Shown here: positions 1 through 7,110 of the stretch, in pieces
Numbering within the stretch: the stretch's first letter is position 1
How the letters are laid out: every line of letters starts with the position of its first letter
Assembly: GCA_051651645.1 (NCBI GenBank)
Contig: JBOFSR010000134.1
Span: 1 to 29,540, forward strand
Length of the DNA stretch: 29,540 nucleotides
From: JBOFSR01 sp051651645
Lineage (GTDB): Bacteria > Spirochaetota > Spirochaetia > Treponematales > Treponemataceae
Direction of reading: 5' to 3'
The notes under the pieces: model-generated
The model's input: the letters and a program-made list of their open reading frames with translations, nothing else
Told to the model about the DNA's origin: nothing
Database searches by the model: none
Program-made: the position numbers and the translations under genes

Positions 1-592
1 CTGCAGTTTCAAGCATTACAATTTTTTTTCCATAATATAAATCATGTGCTCGCAAGCGATTATATGAAAGAAAAGAAACTTTTGGAAGATTTCGACCAGC
101 TTGTCTTATCATAGAATCATCATCTTTCAAAACAATAACTGTTCGCTCATCCTTGCCAAAATTTTTCAAAATTGAAACTAAATCTTTTGTTTTTCCGCTT
201 TCAACAGTAAAATCTTCAATCACCGTAATGCGATCATCTTGAGCTTTAAAACTCAACACAGATTTCATTGCCAAACGTTTTGCCTTTTTAGGCATTGAAA
301 AACTATAATCACGAGGTTTTGGGCCAAATATAACACCACCGCCTCGCAACAAAGGTGATTTTTTGTCACCACGCCTTGCACGCCCTGTGCCCTTTTGAGC
401 ATAAGGCTTTGCATTAGAACCATGAACCTCAGAACGATCTTTAGTACAAGCAGTTCCAACACGTTTATTTGCTAATTCATTATTAATGGCATAATAAATA
501 ACATCTTCATTTACAGGAAGTCCGAATACGCTATCATCAAGAGTAATAGTCCGAAGCTCCTTACCATCAACTGAATAGACTTTTTTTTCCAT
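1..592 (-). CDS. rplD: 50S ribosomal protein L4, 3' end cut by window edge
   Basis: Primary 23S rRNA-binding protein of the large subunit; in several bacteria it also represses its own operon. The frame opens with ATG at 590-592 (protein begins MEKKVYSVDGKELRTI) and stays open for 197 codons to base 2 without a stop, so only the last residues are missing (the family is usually 200-215 aa). The L4 signature region is clear: a basic loop reading GTGRARRGDKKSPLLRGGG followed by GPKPRDYSFSMPKKAKRLA. It starts 16 nt after rplC in the usual S10-operon order, so it is co-transcribed with rplC. Identification is secure; only the C-terminus is unseen. Confidence 0.96.
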   Translation of the reverse strand, partial: MEKKVYSVDGKELRTITLDDSVFGLPVNEDVIYYAINNELANKRVGTACTKDRSEVHGSNAKPYAQKGTGRARRGDKKSPLLRGGGVIFGPKPRDYSFSMPKKAKRLAMKSVLSFKAQDDRITVIEDFTVESGKTKDLVSILKNFGKDERTVIVLKDDDSMIRQAGRNLPKVSFLSYNRLRAHDLYYGKKIVMLETA

Positions 593-608
593 TGTCTTCC
601 CCCCGTTG

Positions 609-1235
609 TTAAAACTCTTTTTTAACCGCAGACTTAATGATCAGCGTACTATCTTTACTCCCGGGGACTGCCCCGCGAACCATCACAACTTGTAACTCAG
701 GGTCAACTTTAACAACTTTAAGATTCTGAACAGTAACTTTTTCTCGCCCCATTCGACCAGGCATCTTAATATTCTTAAAACTACGACCAGGAGATGTACA
801 CATACCCGTAGATCCTGCTTCACGATGAAACTTTGAACCATGAGTTGCACGTCCGCCATGAAAACCCCATCGCTTCATAACGCCCTGAAAACCCTTACCT
901 TTTGATACAGCTGTAACATCAAGATATCCCAATGAATCAAAAATCTCTACACCAACTTCATCACCAACAACAACTTCGTTATCAAAATCTCTAAATTCTT
1001 TAACAAACTGTGCAGGCTTTACGTTATCTGGAAACTGCCCTGCATAAGGTTTTGACGTGCGAATATTTTTTTTCTCACCCAAACCCATGACAACAGCATT
1101 ATAACCAAATTCTTCTTTAGTTTTTAACGCAACAACTTTATTAGGCTCGACGCGGATCACGGTAACTGGTGTTAAGCTTCCGTCTTCGTCAAATACCTGA
1201 GTCATTCCAACTTTCTTTGCAATCAATCCTAACAT
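609..1235 (-). CDS. rplC: 50S ribosomal protein L3
   Basis: Large-subunit assembly-initiator protein that binds 23S rRNA near the peptidyl transferase centre. The 208-residue product begins MLGLIAKKVGMTQVFDEDG, the canonical L3 N-terminus, and carries the L3 signature region around residues 100-130 (KGKGFQGVMKRWGFHGG, then ATHGSKFHREAGSTG), including the loop that reaches the catalytic centre. Length is normal (205-215 aa). The start is supported by a GAGGAG Shine-Dalgarno about 12 nt upstream. It lies 83 nt downstream of rpsJ, a gap that contains a small GC hairpin (separate entry), and 16 nt upstream of rplD. Confidence 0.98.
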   Translation of the reverse strand: MLGLIAKKVGMTQVFDEDGSLTPVTVIRVEPNKVVALKTKEEFGYNAVVMGLGEKKNIRTSKPYAGQFPDNVKPAQFVKEFRDFDNEVVVGDEVGVEIFDSLGYLDVTAVSKGKGFQGVMKRWGFHGGRATHGSKFHREAGSTGMCTSPGRSFKNIKMPGRMGREKVTVQNLKVVKVDPELQVVMVRGAVPGSKDSTLIIKSAVKKEF

Positions 1236-1287
1236 TGCTAATAACTCTCCTCTATAAAATACAAACCACTTCTATTAACCGCCATTC

Positions 1288-1304
1288 CCTGATCCGGGGA
1301 ACCG
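1288..1304 (-). promoter_or_regulatory. Small GC hairpin in the rpsJ-rplC gap
   Basis: On the transcribed (minus) strand the rpsJ-rplC gap contains TTCCC-CGGATCA-GGGAA, a 5-bp stem with a 7-nt loop. No U-run follows, so it is not a terminator. It sits about 50 nt before the rplC start and could tune mRNA stability or translation; function is unknown. Confidence 0.35.
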
Positions 1305-1318
1305 TATCTGCAAACAAA

Positions 1319-1627
1319 CTATTGTTTGATTTCTACATCTACACCAGCAGGCAATTCTAACTTCATCAATGAATCCATAACATCTGCTGATGGCTCAATG
1401 ATATCAATAAGGCGTTTATGTGTACGAACCTCAAATTGCTCACGTGATTTTTTATTAACATGAGGCGAACGAAGTACCGTTACCTTATTTATTCTTGTTG
1501 GCAATGGAATCGGTCCTGAAACCTTACTTCCAACTTTTTGCACAGTTTGAACAATGGATTTTGCACTTTGATCAATCAATTCCACGTCAAAAGATCGTAA
1601 CCTGACGCGAATTTTTTCAGCAGCCAT
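1319..1627 (-). CDS. rpsJ: 30S ribosomal protein S10 (NusE)
   Basis: Small-subunit head protein that also acts in transcription antitermination as NusE, bridging NusB and NusG. The 102-residue product begins MAAEKIRVRLRSFDVELID and contains the S10 signature GPIPLPTRINKVTVLRSPHV followed by the conserved NKKSREQFEVRTHKR. Length is exactly that of the family (about 102 aa). The ATG at 1625-1627 is preceded by a GGAGGG ribosome-binding site. It lies 81 nt after tuf with no terminator between them (only a short TTGAG-TTTT-CTCAA stem), so tuf and rpsJ are probably co-transcribed, as in other spirochaetes where tuf heads the S10 block. Confidence 0.98.
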   Translation of the reverse strand: MAAEKIRVRLRSFDVELIDQSAKSIVQTVQKVGSKVSGPIPLPTRINKVTVLRSPHVNKKSREQFEVRTHKRLIDIIEPSADVMDSLMKLELPAGVDVEIKQ

Positions 1628-1708
1628 TTTCCCTCCAAGAAAAACACTTTGCTTTTAACACAAAGACAAGATTGAGAAAACTCAAACCTCATCTTTGCAT
1701 CAAACAAA

Positions 1709-2896
1709 TTATTTAATAATTTCAGTAACCTGACCTGAAGCGATAGTACGTCCACCCTCACGAATAGCAAGTTTAAGACCTTTATCCATAGCAATTGGAT
1801 GAATTAATTCACCAATAATTTCTACGCTGTCACCAGGCTTAACCATTTCAACACCATCAGGAAGTTTTACTGTTCCTGTAATGTCAGTAGTTCTAAAATA
1901 AAACTGTGGTCGGTATCCTGTAAAGAATGGACTATGACGCCCGCCTTCTTCTTTAGACAAAACATAAATTTGAGCTTTAAACTCAGTATGCGGAGTAATT
2001 GATCCACCTTTTGCTAAAACTTGACCACGCTCTACAGCTTTTTTGTCAATACCGCGCAAAAGAAGACCAACATTATCACCAGCCTCACCTCGATCAAGCA
2101 ACTTATTAAACATCTCAATACCTGTTACAACAGTTTTTTGAGTATCTTTAATACCGATAATTTCAATTTCTTCATTAATATTGATTACACCACGCTCGAT
2201 ACGGCCTGTTACAACAGTTCCACGACCAGAAATCGTGAAAACGTCTTCAATCGGCATCAAGAAAGGTTGATCAGCTGCACGTTCTGGATCTTTGAAATAA
2301 TTATCCATAACATCTAAAAGCTCATCAATACATTTTTTATCATCAGCAGAAGCACCGTCAGCCATAGCTTTAAATGCAGAACCCTTAATGATTGGAGTAT
2401 CGCGAGGAAACCCGTTTGCTTCAAGAACATCACGAACTTCTTCTTCAACGAGCTCAAGAAGATCAGGATCATCTAAAAGATCAACCTTATTCAAGAAAAC
2501 AACCAAAGAAGGAACGCCTACCTGACGAGCCAAAATGATATGTTCGCGAGTTTGAGGCATAACTGAATCCGGAGCTGAAACAACAAGAATAGCACCATCC
2601 ATCTGAGCTGCACCAGTGATCATGTTTTTGATATAATCAGCATGCCCTGGACAGTCAATATGTGCATAATGACGCTTATCTGATTGATACTCAAGATGCC
2701 TTGTGTTAATTGTAATACCACGGGCTTTTTCTTCCGGTGCATTATCAATTTCATCATACTTCATTGCTTTATCGCCAAATTTATTGGCACAATGCATTGT
2801 AATTGCCGCAGAAAGAGTTGTCTTACCATGGTCAACGTGACCGATAGTTCCAACATTCATGTGCGGCTTGGTTCTTTCGAACTTCTCTTTTGCCAT
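1709..2896 (-). CDS. tuf: Translation elongation factor Tu
   Basis: GTPase that delivers aminoacyl-tRNA to the ribosomal A site. The 395-aa protein begins MAKEKFERTKPHMNVGTIGH. GTPase motifs are intact: G1 GHVDHGKTT at about residues 17-25, the RGITI effector threonine region near 57, G3 DCPGHADY near 80, and G4 NKVD near 135; domains 2 and 3 follow with GRGTVVTGRIERG. A longer frame exists, but the ATG at 2894-2896 is chosen because it gives the family N-terminus and is preceded by TAAGGAGG with ideal spacing. It heads the tuf-rpsJ-rplC-rplD unit and is preceded by a leader of about 430 nt (separate entry). Confidence 0.98.
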   Translation of the reverse strand: MAKEKFERTKPHMNVGTIGHVDHGKTTLSAAITMHCANKFGDKAMKYDEIDNAPEEKARGITINTRHLEYQSDKRHYAHIDCPGHADYIKNMITGAAQMDGAILVVSAPDSVMPQTREHIILARQVGVPSLVVFLNKVDLLDDPDLLELVEEEVRDVLEANGFPRDTPIIKGSAFKAMADGASADDKKCIDELLDVMDNYFKDPERAADQPFLMPIEDVFTISGRGTVVTGRIERGVININEEIEIIGIKDTQKTVVTGIEMFNKLLDRGEAGDNVGLLLRGIDKKAVERGQVLAKGGSITPHTEFKAQIYVLSKEEGGRHSPFFTGYRPQFYFRTTDITGTVKLPDGVEMVKPGDSVEIIGELIHPIAMDKGLKLAIREGGRTIASGQVTEIIK

Positions 2897-3330
2897 TTGA
2901 TCCTCCTTACAGATTAAAGGCAATCAGTTTTTAAATTTTATTTAAACACCTCTAATATAAAACAAGAGGGTATGTATAACAAATAGATTGAAAAAGAAGA
3001 ATTGATACGTTCGCGTTACGAACAAAGAAAATAGAAAGGTGCAGACATTTTATTTGCATAAACAACTTATATAATTCAAGCTGAATCGCTCGGCACCACC
3101 TATATCAATCAAAACTACCTTTGACGATCGGTTTGGCGTCCATGAGCCTTTGTGATTACTCACAAATCATCCTTAACCCTAAGCAAGATTTAACAATACA
3201 ATCAAGCTGATCAAGGAGTGCAAAATCTAATTAGCGAATCTCACGCCTAATTTTTACGACTTTACGAAAACCTTTACCCGTTAATAACAACAAGCAAGAT
3301 TATGACTCTTGAAACTGACTTTTTAAAGTC
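2897..3330 (-). promoter_or_regulatory. Long structured 5' leader of tuf (candidate cis-regulatory RNA)
   Basis: If transcription starts near 3330 from the promoter at 3337-3365, about 434 untranslated nt precede tuf. Read as RNA the stretch holds several local stems: GACUUU-AA-AAAGUC at the very 5' end; AAUUAG(G)CG-7 nt-CGCUAAUU near 3239-3256 with one bulged G; UUUGUGA-GUAA-UCACAAA near 3151-3168, a 7-bp stem capped by a GNRA-type tetraloop; CAGCUU-9 nt-AAGUUG near 3063-3083; GUUCG-5 nt-CGAAC near 3008-3022; and CCUCU-AGAGG near 2950-2970, about 55 nt before the tuf start. No tRNA, tmRNA, RNase P core or riboswitch consensus that I know was recognised. No long open frame fills it. Confidence 0.5.
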
Positions 3331-3336
3331 TGTGAT

Positions 3337-3365
3337 ACTGTAGCAAAAATTAAAAATAAAATCAA
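3337..3365 (-). promoter_or_regulatory. Sigma70-type promoter for tuf-rpsJ-rplC-rplD
   Basis: On the minus strand TTGATT (3360-3365) and TACAGT (3337-3342) are separated by exactly 17 nt of T-rich sequence. This is the best promoter match between hemW and tuf. The predicted start is near 3330, immediately followed by a small perfect hairpin. The 3331-3460 interval otherwise holds no gene and no convincing terminator after hemW, so read-through from hemW is also possible. Confidence 0.6.
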
Positions 3366-3460
3366 GCGAAAAAGCAGATAAAATTGAAGTTTTTTAATAA
3401 ATTACAAAAAACCTCTGCAAAAAGCTAAAATTGATGCACTCGTGACAAAAACTTCTTCAC

Positions 3461-4657
3461 TTACCGCATTAACTCAACAAGATACTGATTCAAAAAAAGC
3501 ATTCCCTTGTCTGTCAGAGCGTAAAATGTTTTTCCATGCACAATCCTCTTATGGGCAAGCTTTTTTTTCTGCCACGCCGAAAATGACGGCTCAATAAAAT
3601 CTTCTATAGGCTGATTAAATCGCTCGTAAAAAATTTCGCCAGAAACACCTTCTCGCTTGCGAAACCCCATCATCAAGTACTCGAAAATTTGTGTTTTTCT
3701 TGTAAGATTTTCAATATCCTGCATTGCCGCCAACTCAGCAGGACAGAAAGCTTTTTCAACAGTATCTTTCCACAAATCAATATCAACGGTATTTGTATAG
3801 CGAAAATCCGCGATTGTTCCTGTCGCACCACTGCCAATCCCTATGTAATCGCCCATATTCCAATAACTAGTGTTATGAATTGACTGAAAGTTTTTTTTTG
3901 AAAAATTAGAAACTTCGTACTGCACAAAATCATTTTGCTCTAAGATTTTTTTCCCCTGCAACCACAAAGAGTGAGTTAAATCCTCATCATAAATAATTTT
4001 ATTTGAGTTAATCAACCGAAAAAGAGGCGTATTTTCTTCAACAGTCAAAGCATAAAGTGAAACATGCTTCGGCTCAAAATGTAAAACTTTTTCCATGCCC
4101 GCAGTAAAACTTTCTAGCGTTTCACTCGGAAGACCTGCAATCATATCAACAGAAAATTGGCGGGGATGATTTTTCGCCCATTGCTGACAAAGACGCATCG
4201 CCCTTTCGTTGCAGATACTCGTTGAACGACGGTTGCTTTTTTGCAAAGACGCATCATTCATAGATTGCACGCCTAAAGACAAGCGATTAATAGGCAAGAC
4301 CTCAAGATTTGATAAAAAATATTCCGTTAGATCATCAGGGTTTGCTTCAAGCGTAATTTCAATATTAGAAGAAAAGTCAAACATTTTTTGAATTTCACTG
4401 AAAAAAAAAGCAAGATCCTCATGATGTAACAACGACGGCGTGCCTCCACCGATATACAACGAAGATATTTTTGTAATATTAAATTGACTTTTACGAAAAC
4501 GAGCCTCTGCAATAAGTGCTGAAACATAATCATTATATCCACGAGAAGTTTGCAGCTTTTTTTCTGACTCGCCCGTTGGAATAGAAAAAAAATCACAGTA
4601 AATACATTTTGATTTGCAAAAAGGAATATGCACATACAAGGAAGCACAATTTGGCAT
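3461..4657 (-). CDS. hemW: HemW-like radical SAM protein (heme chaperone, formerly HemN-type)
   Basis: Radical S-adenosylmethionine protein of the HemN/HemW family. The 398-aa sequence has the [4Fe-4S] motif CxxxCxxC at C14, C18, C21 (HIPFCKSKCIYCDFF), the glycine-rich SAM segment IGGGTPS near residue 69, EANPDD near 104, and SLGVQS. HemW rather than coproporphyrinogen dehydrogenase is indicated by the length (HemN is about 450 aa) and by the HemW signature HNTSYWNMGDYIGIGSGA. HemW proteins bind heme and pass it to respiratory targets; in a fermentative spirochaete the target is unclear. It starts 2 nt after the signal peptidase-like gene, implying translational coupling, and the pair precedes tuf as in T. 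pallidum. Confidence 0.9.
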   Translation of the reverse strand: MPNCASLYVHIPFCKSKCIYCDFFSIPTGESEKKLQTSRGYNDYVSALIAEARFRKSQFNITKISSLYIGGGTPSLLHHEDLAFFFSEIQKMFDFSSNIEITLEANPDDLTEYFLSNLEVLPINRLSLGVQSMNDASLQKSNRRSTSICNERAMRLCQQWAKNHPRQFSVDMIAGLPSETLESFTAGMEKVLHFEPKHVSLYALTVEENTPLFRLINSNKIIYDEDLTHSLWLQGKKILEQNDFVQYEVSNFSKKNFQSIHNTSYWNMGDYIGIGSGATGTIADFRYTNTVDIDLWKDTVEKAFCPAELAAMQDIENLTRKTQIFEYLMMGFRKREGVSGEIFYERFNQPIEDFIEPSFSAWQKKKLAHKRIVHGKTFYALTDKGMLFLNQYLVELMR

Positions 4658-4659
4658 GA

Positions 4660-5409
4660 TTAAAGCTTTGTAAATTTTGAAAATGGAAAATAGCGAAACA
4701 GAGCTTTACCTTTAATAGTTTCATCTTTTATACTTCCCCAAATCCGTGAATCGCTACCATGCGTTCTATTATCCGCAAGAACAAAATACTCATCGGGGGC
4801 AAGCGTATAAATGCCCATTATTCCAGAAAATCCATTATCAATATCCCAGTTCTCTGGAATTTTATTAATTTGCAGGTCGTATTTATTTTCAGAAAGCTCA
4901 AACTCGGTAAGATAATAAGCACTGTCACTTGGCCGAATATGCAAAATATAGTCGCGCATAAAAATAGTATCGCCAGGAAAACCGACTACGCGGCGAATTG
5001 ATTCCGTCTGCGAAACATTCGTTGGCGAAAACGGAAAAAACTGTTGAAAGGTAAAAAAACCAATAAACACATTAAGCGTTTTTTGAAAAAGAGTTAATTC
5101 CAGCTTGGAAGACGGTTTTAAAAAGACAACATCGCCCCGCTTAAGAGGAAGCGATGGCATTAATGACAAAAGTGAAAAGCCAGAATCAGAAGCACGTCTA
5201 ACTGACGCAAGAGGGCTCACCATAAGAATATTGTTTTTTTCAATCGTTGGCTCCATCATGACAGACTTTACAACAATAGGAAAAAATAACTGCGATATAA
5301 TAAAATTTGAAACAATAATCAAAACGAGAATATACATAAGCCCAAATTGGATTAGCTTTCTTAGCCTTTCTCGTGATTGATATGATACTGCATAAATATT
5401 TTTAGCCAT
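4660..5409 (-). CDS. lepB: Signal peptidase I (S26) homologue with substituted catalytic residues
   Basis: Membrane protein of the type I signal peptidase family: one N-terminal transmembrane segment (LIQFGLMYILVLIIVSNFIIS), then periplasmic boxes. Box B reads VVKSVMMEPTI, box D reads SIRRVVGFPGD, box E reads LADNRTHGSDSRIWG. Aligned to E. coli LepB (GSMMPT and IKRAVGLPGD), the nucleophile Ser90 falls on Met and the general base Lys145 on Arg; the only nearby Ser is two residues upstream, at the Ser88 position. Codons are unambiguous (GTC ATG ATG GAG; ATT CGC CGC). The protein may be inactive or use altered chemistry. ATG at 5407-5409 is preferred; a GTG at 5440-5442 would add 11 residues, and neither has a good ribosome-binding site. 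Coupled to hemW. Confidence 0.82.
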   Translation of the reverse strand: MAKNIYAVSYQSRERLRKLIQFGLMYILVLIIVSNFIISQLFFPIVVKSVMMEPTIEKNNILMVSPLASVRRASDSGFSLLSLMPSLPLKRGDVVFLKPSSKLELTLFQKTLNVFIGFFTFQQFFPFSPTNVSQTESIRRVVGFPGDTIFMRDYILHIRPSDSAYYLTEFELSENKYDLQINKIPENWDIDNGFSGIMGIYTLAPDEYFVLADNRTHGSDSRIWGSIKDETIKGKALFRYFPFSKFTKL

Positions 5410-5465
5410 TTTTCTAAAATACCACAGATTAGAAAACAGCACAAGAGGATTATGACAGTATATCG

Positions 5466-7046
5466 CTACCTTGCACCTTTTTCAATTAAATAGCTTTGCA
5501 CAGCCTTAGCTCCACGTTTTTTTGCAATTAGCAACGGCGAATAAACAAAATTAGGGCTTGATTCAGTTAAAGCATTCTCCCCTTCAATAATTTTTATCAA
5601 AGATGTTATTACACTGGCATCAGCTGTTGTTGCGTTAATATCAGCTCCCGCTTCAACGAGCAACATTACAGTAGGTAAAAAGGCATCATCAAAAGCTGCG
5701 TACATAAGAGGAGTTAGCCCCTTTGCATCCTTCACATTTATGGCGGCCCCATTGTCAATCAAAAGTTTTGCAAACTTAGCATTTTCAATTGCAACACTCA
5801 ACGGAGTTTCACCTTTTTCATTCTGAGTATTCACGCTTGCACCTTTTTGAATTAAAAGCTCTGCAGCATCAAAAAAATTACCTTTAATGGCGTATAAAAG
5901 AGCACTATCTTTTTTTGAATCAATAGCATCTATCGCTTTTTTTGCCGTCAACAAAGGCTCTTCCTTGGTTTTATTATTCGGTATTGTTGCGGCCAATAAA
6001 AGTTCTGTCATTTTTTTATTATGAAGAGCGATCATAAGAGGAGTTCGCTTCTCATTATCCTTGCTATACGGCGTAACACCAATAGCTATTAAATACTGTG
6101 CCATTGCAAGATTATTCTGCTCAACAGCAAGAAATAATGCATTTTTTTCACTTCCCTTAACCGAAGCAGCAATATTCACCTTGTTTTTTACCAATAACTT
6201 TACAATATCAAGATTATTTTCTGTAACAGCAAATAAAAATACACTCATTCCATTTTCTAAGATAGACAGATCAACTTTATGTTTGATCAAAAGCTGCACA
6301 ATGTCAAGATTTTTCTGCTCAATTGCAAGTATAATAGGATATTTCGCTCCCTCAGCAGAGCTGGACAAATTAATATTTGCCCCAAAAGCAATAAGGTGCT
6401 TTACAAGCTTTACGTTTCCATTACGAATCGCTATTAAAAGAGGATAATCACCACTTGGAATTTTTTCATTTATATTAAAGTGATACTTTTTTTTCAAAAG
6501 CATGCCTGCAACAACGTCATTATTTTGCTCGATAGCTATCATTGTTGCATTTTTTCCCTCGGCATTAGTTGCCAACACATCAGCATTATGCTTCAACAAA
6601 AGAGCAACCGACTCAATATTGTTGTTCATAACGGCAAGCATAAGCGGTGTAAAACCAACGATATAATCACCTGCCGTAACAACATTTATGTTAGATTTGT
6701 ATTTTATAAACAAGCTAATCATTTGTGAGTTATTTTGCAAGGCGGCAATATGCAATGGATGATACTTTAATTTTTTCAGTGTAGCTATTTGAGCTGTACT
6801 AAACTGCGGACTAGGATTAATCAATTTAATATACTCAGGGAGCAAATATTCATAGCCCTCTGGAGAAAGCTGAGCATGGATATTCGCACCCTGCTCCAAA
6901 AAAAAGGACACGGAGGCAAAATCATTTCGCAACACTGCCGCATATAAATCTCGTGCATTCAATTCTTCTTGCGAAAGAACGGACTGTGCAACTATTGCAC
7001 TACAAATTTGCACAACAAAGTATAGTGCAATAATTTTTCTTTTCAT
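5466..7046 (-). CDS. Secreted ankyrin-repeat protein
   Basis: A 526-aa protein made almost entirely of ankyrin repeats, a fold used for protein-protein contacts. An N-terminal signal peptide (MKRKIIALYFVVQICSAIVA, likely cut before QS) predicts export to the periplasm or beyond; no lipobox Cys follows. About 13 repeats can be counted, with typical helix starts such as YHPLHIAALQNN, FTPLMLAVMNN, YPLLIAIRNGN, ETPLSVAIENA and LTPLMYAAFDDA, and turn motifs such as GADINA and GAAINV. The start has a GAGG site 6 nt upstream. It lies 64 nt after the 1166-aa lipoprotein with no terminator between, and 56 nt before lepB. Specific partner unknown; exported ankyrin proteins occur in many host-associated bacteria. 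Confidence 0.85.
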   Translation of the reverse strand: MKRKIIALYFVVQICSAIVAQSVLSQEELNARDLYAAVLRNDFASVSFFLEQGANIHAQLSPEGYEYLLPEYIKLINPSPQFSTAQIATLKKLKYHPLHIAALQNNSQMISLFIKYKSNINVVTAGDYIVGFTPLMLAVMNNNIESVALLLKHNADVLATNAEGKNATMIAIEQNNDVVAGMLLKKKYHFNINEKIPSGDYPLLIAIRNGNVKLVKHLIAFGANINLSSSAEGAKYPIILAIEQKNLDIVQLLIKHKVDLSILENGMSVFLFAVTENNLDIVKLLVKNKVNIAASVKGSEKNALFLAVEQNNLAMAQYLIAIGVTPYSKDNEKRTPLMIALHNKKMTELLLAATIPNNKTKEEPLLTAKKAIDAIDSKKDSALLYAIKGNFFDAAELLIQKGASVNTQNEKGETPLSVAIENAKFAKLLIDNGAAINVKDAKGLTPLMYAAFDDAFLPTVMLLVEAGADINATTADASVITSLIKIIEGENALTESSPNFVYSPLLIAKKRGAKAVQSYLIEKGAR

Positions 7047-7110
7047 ACAAACCTCAAACTTTTTTGATGACTACTTTAGCAAATTTATCTCAAAATAATA
7101 TGCCCTTAGA

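Noticed and set aside
3061..3180. Possible tRNA, tmRNA or c-di-GMP riboswitch in the tuf leader (GGACGCCAAACC looked riboswitch-like)
   Set aside because: No T-loop, acceptor stem or CCA end, no tmRNA tag reading frame, and the flanking conserved bases of the c-di-GMP aptamer are absent.
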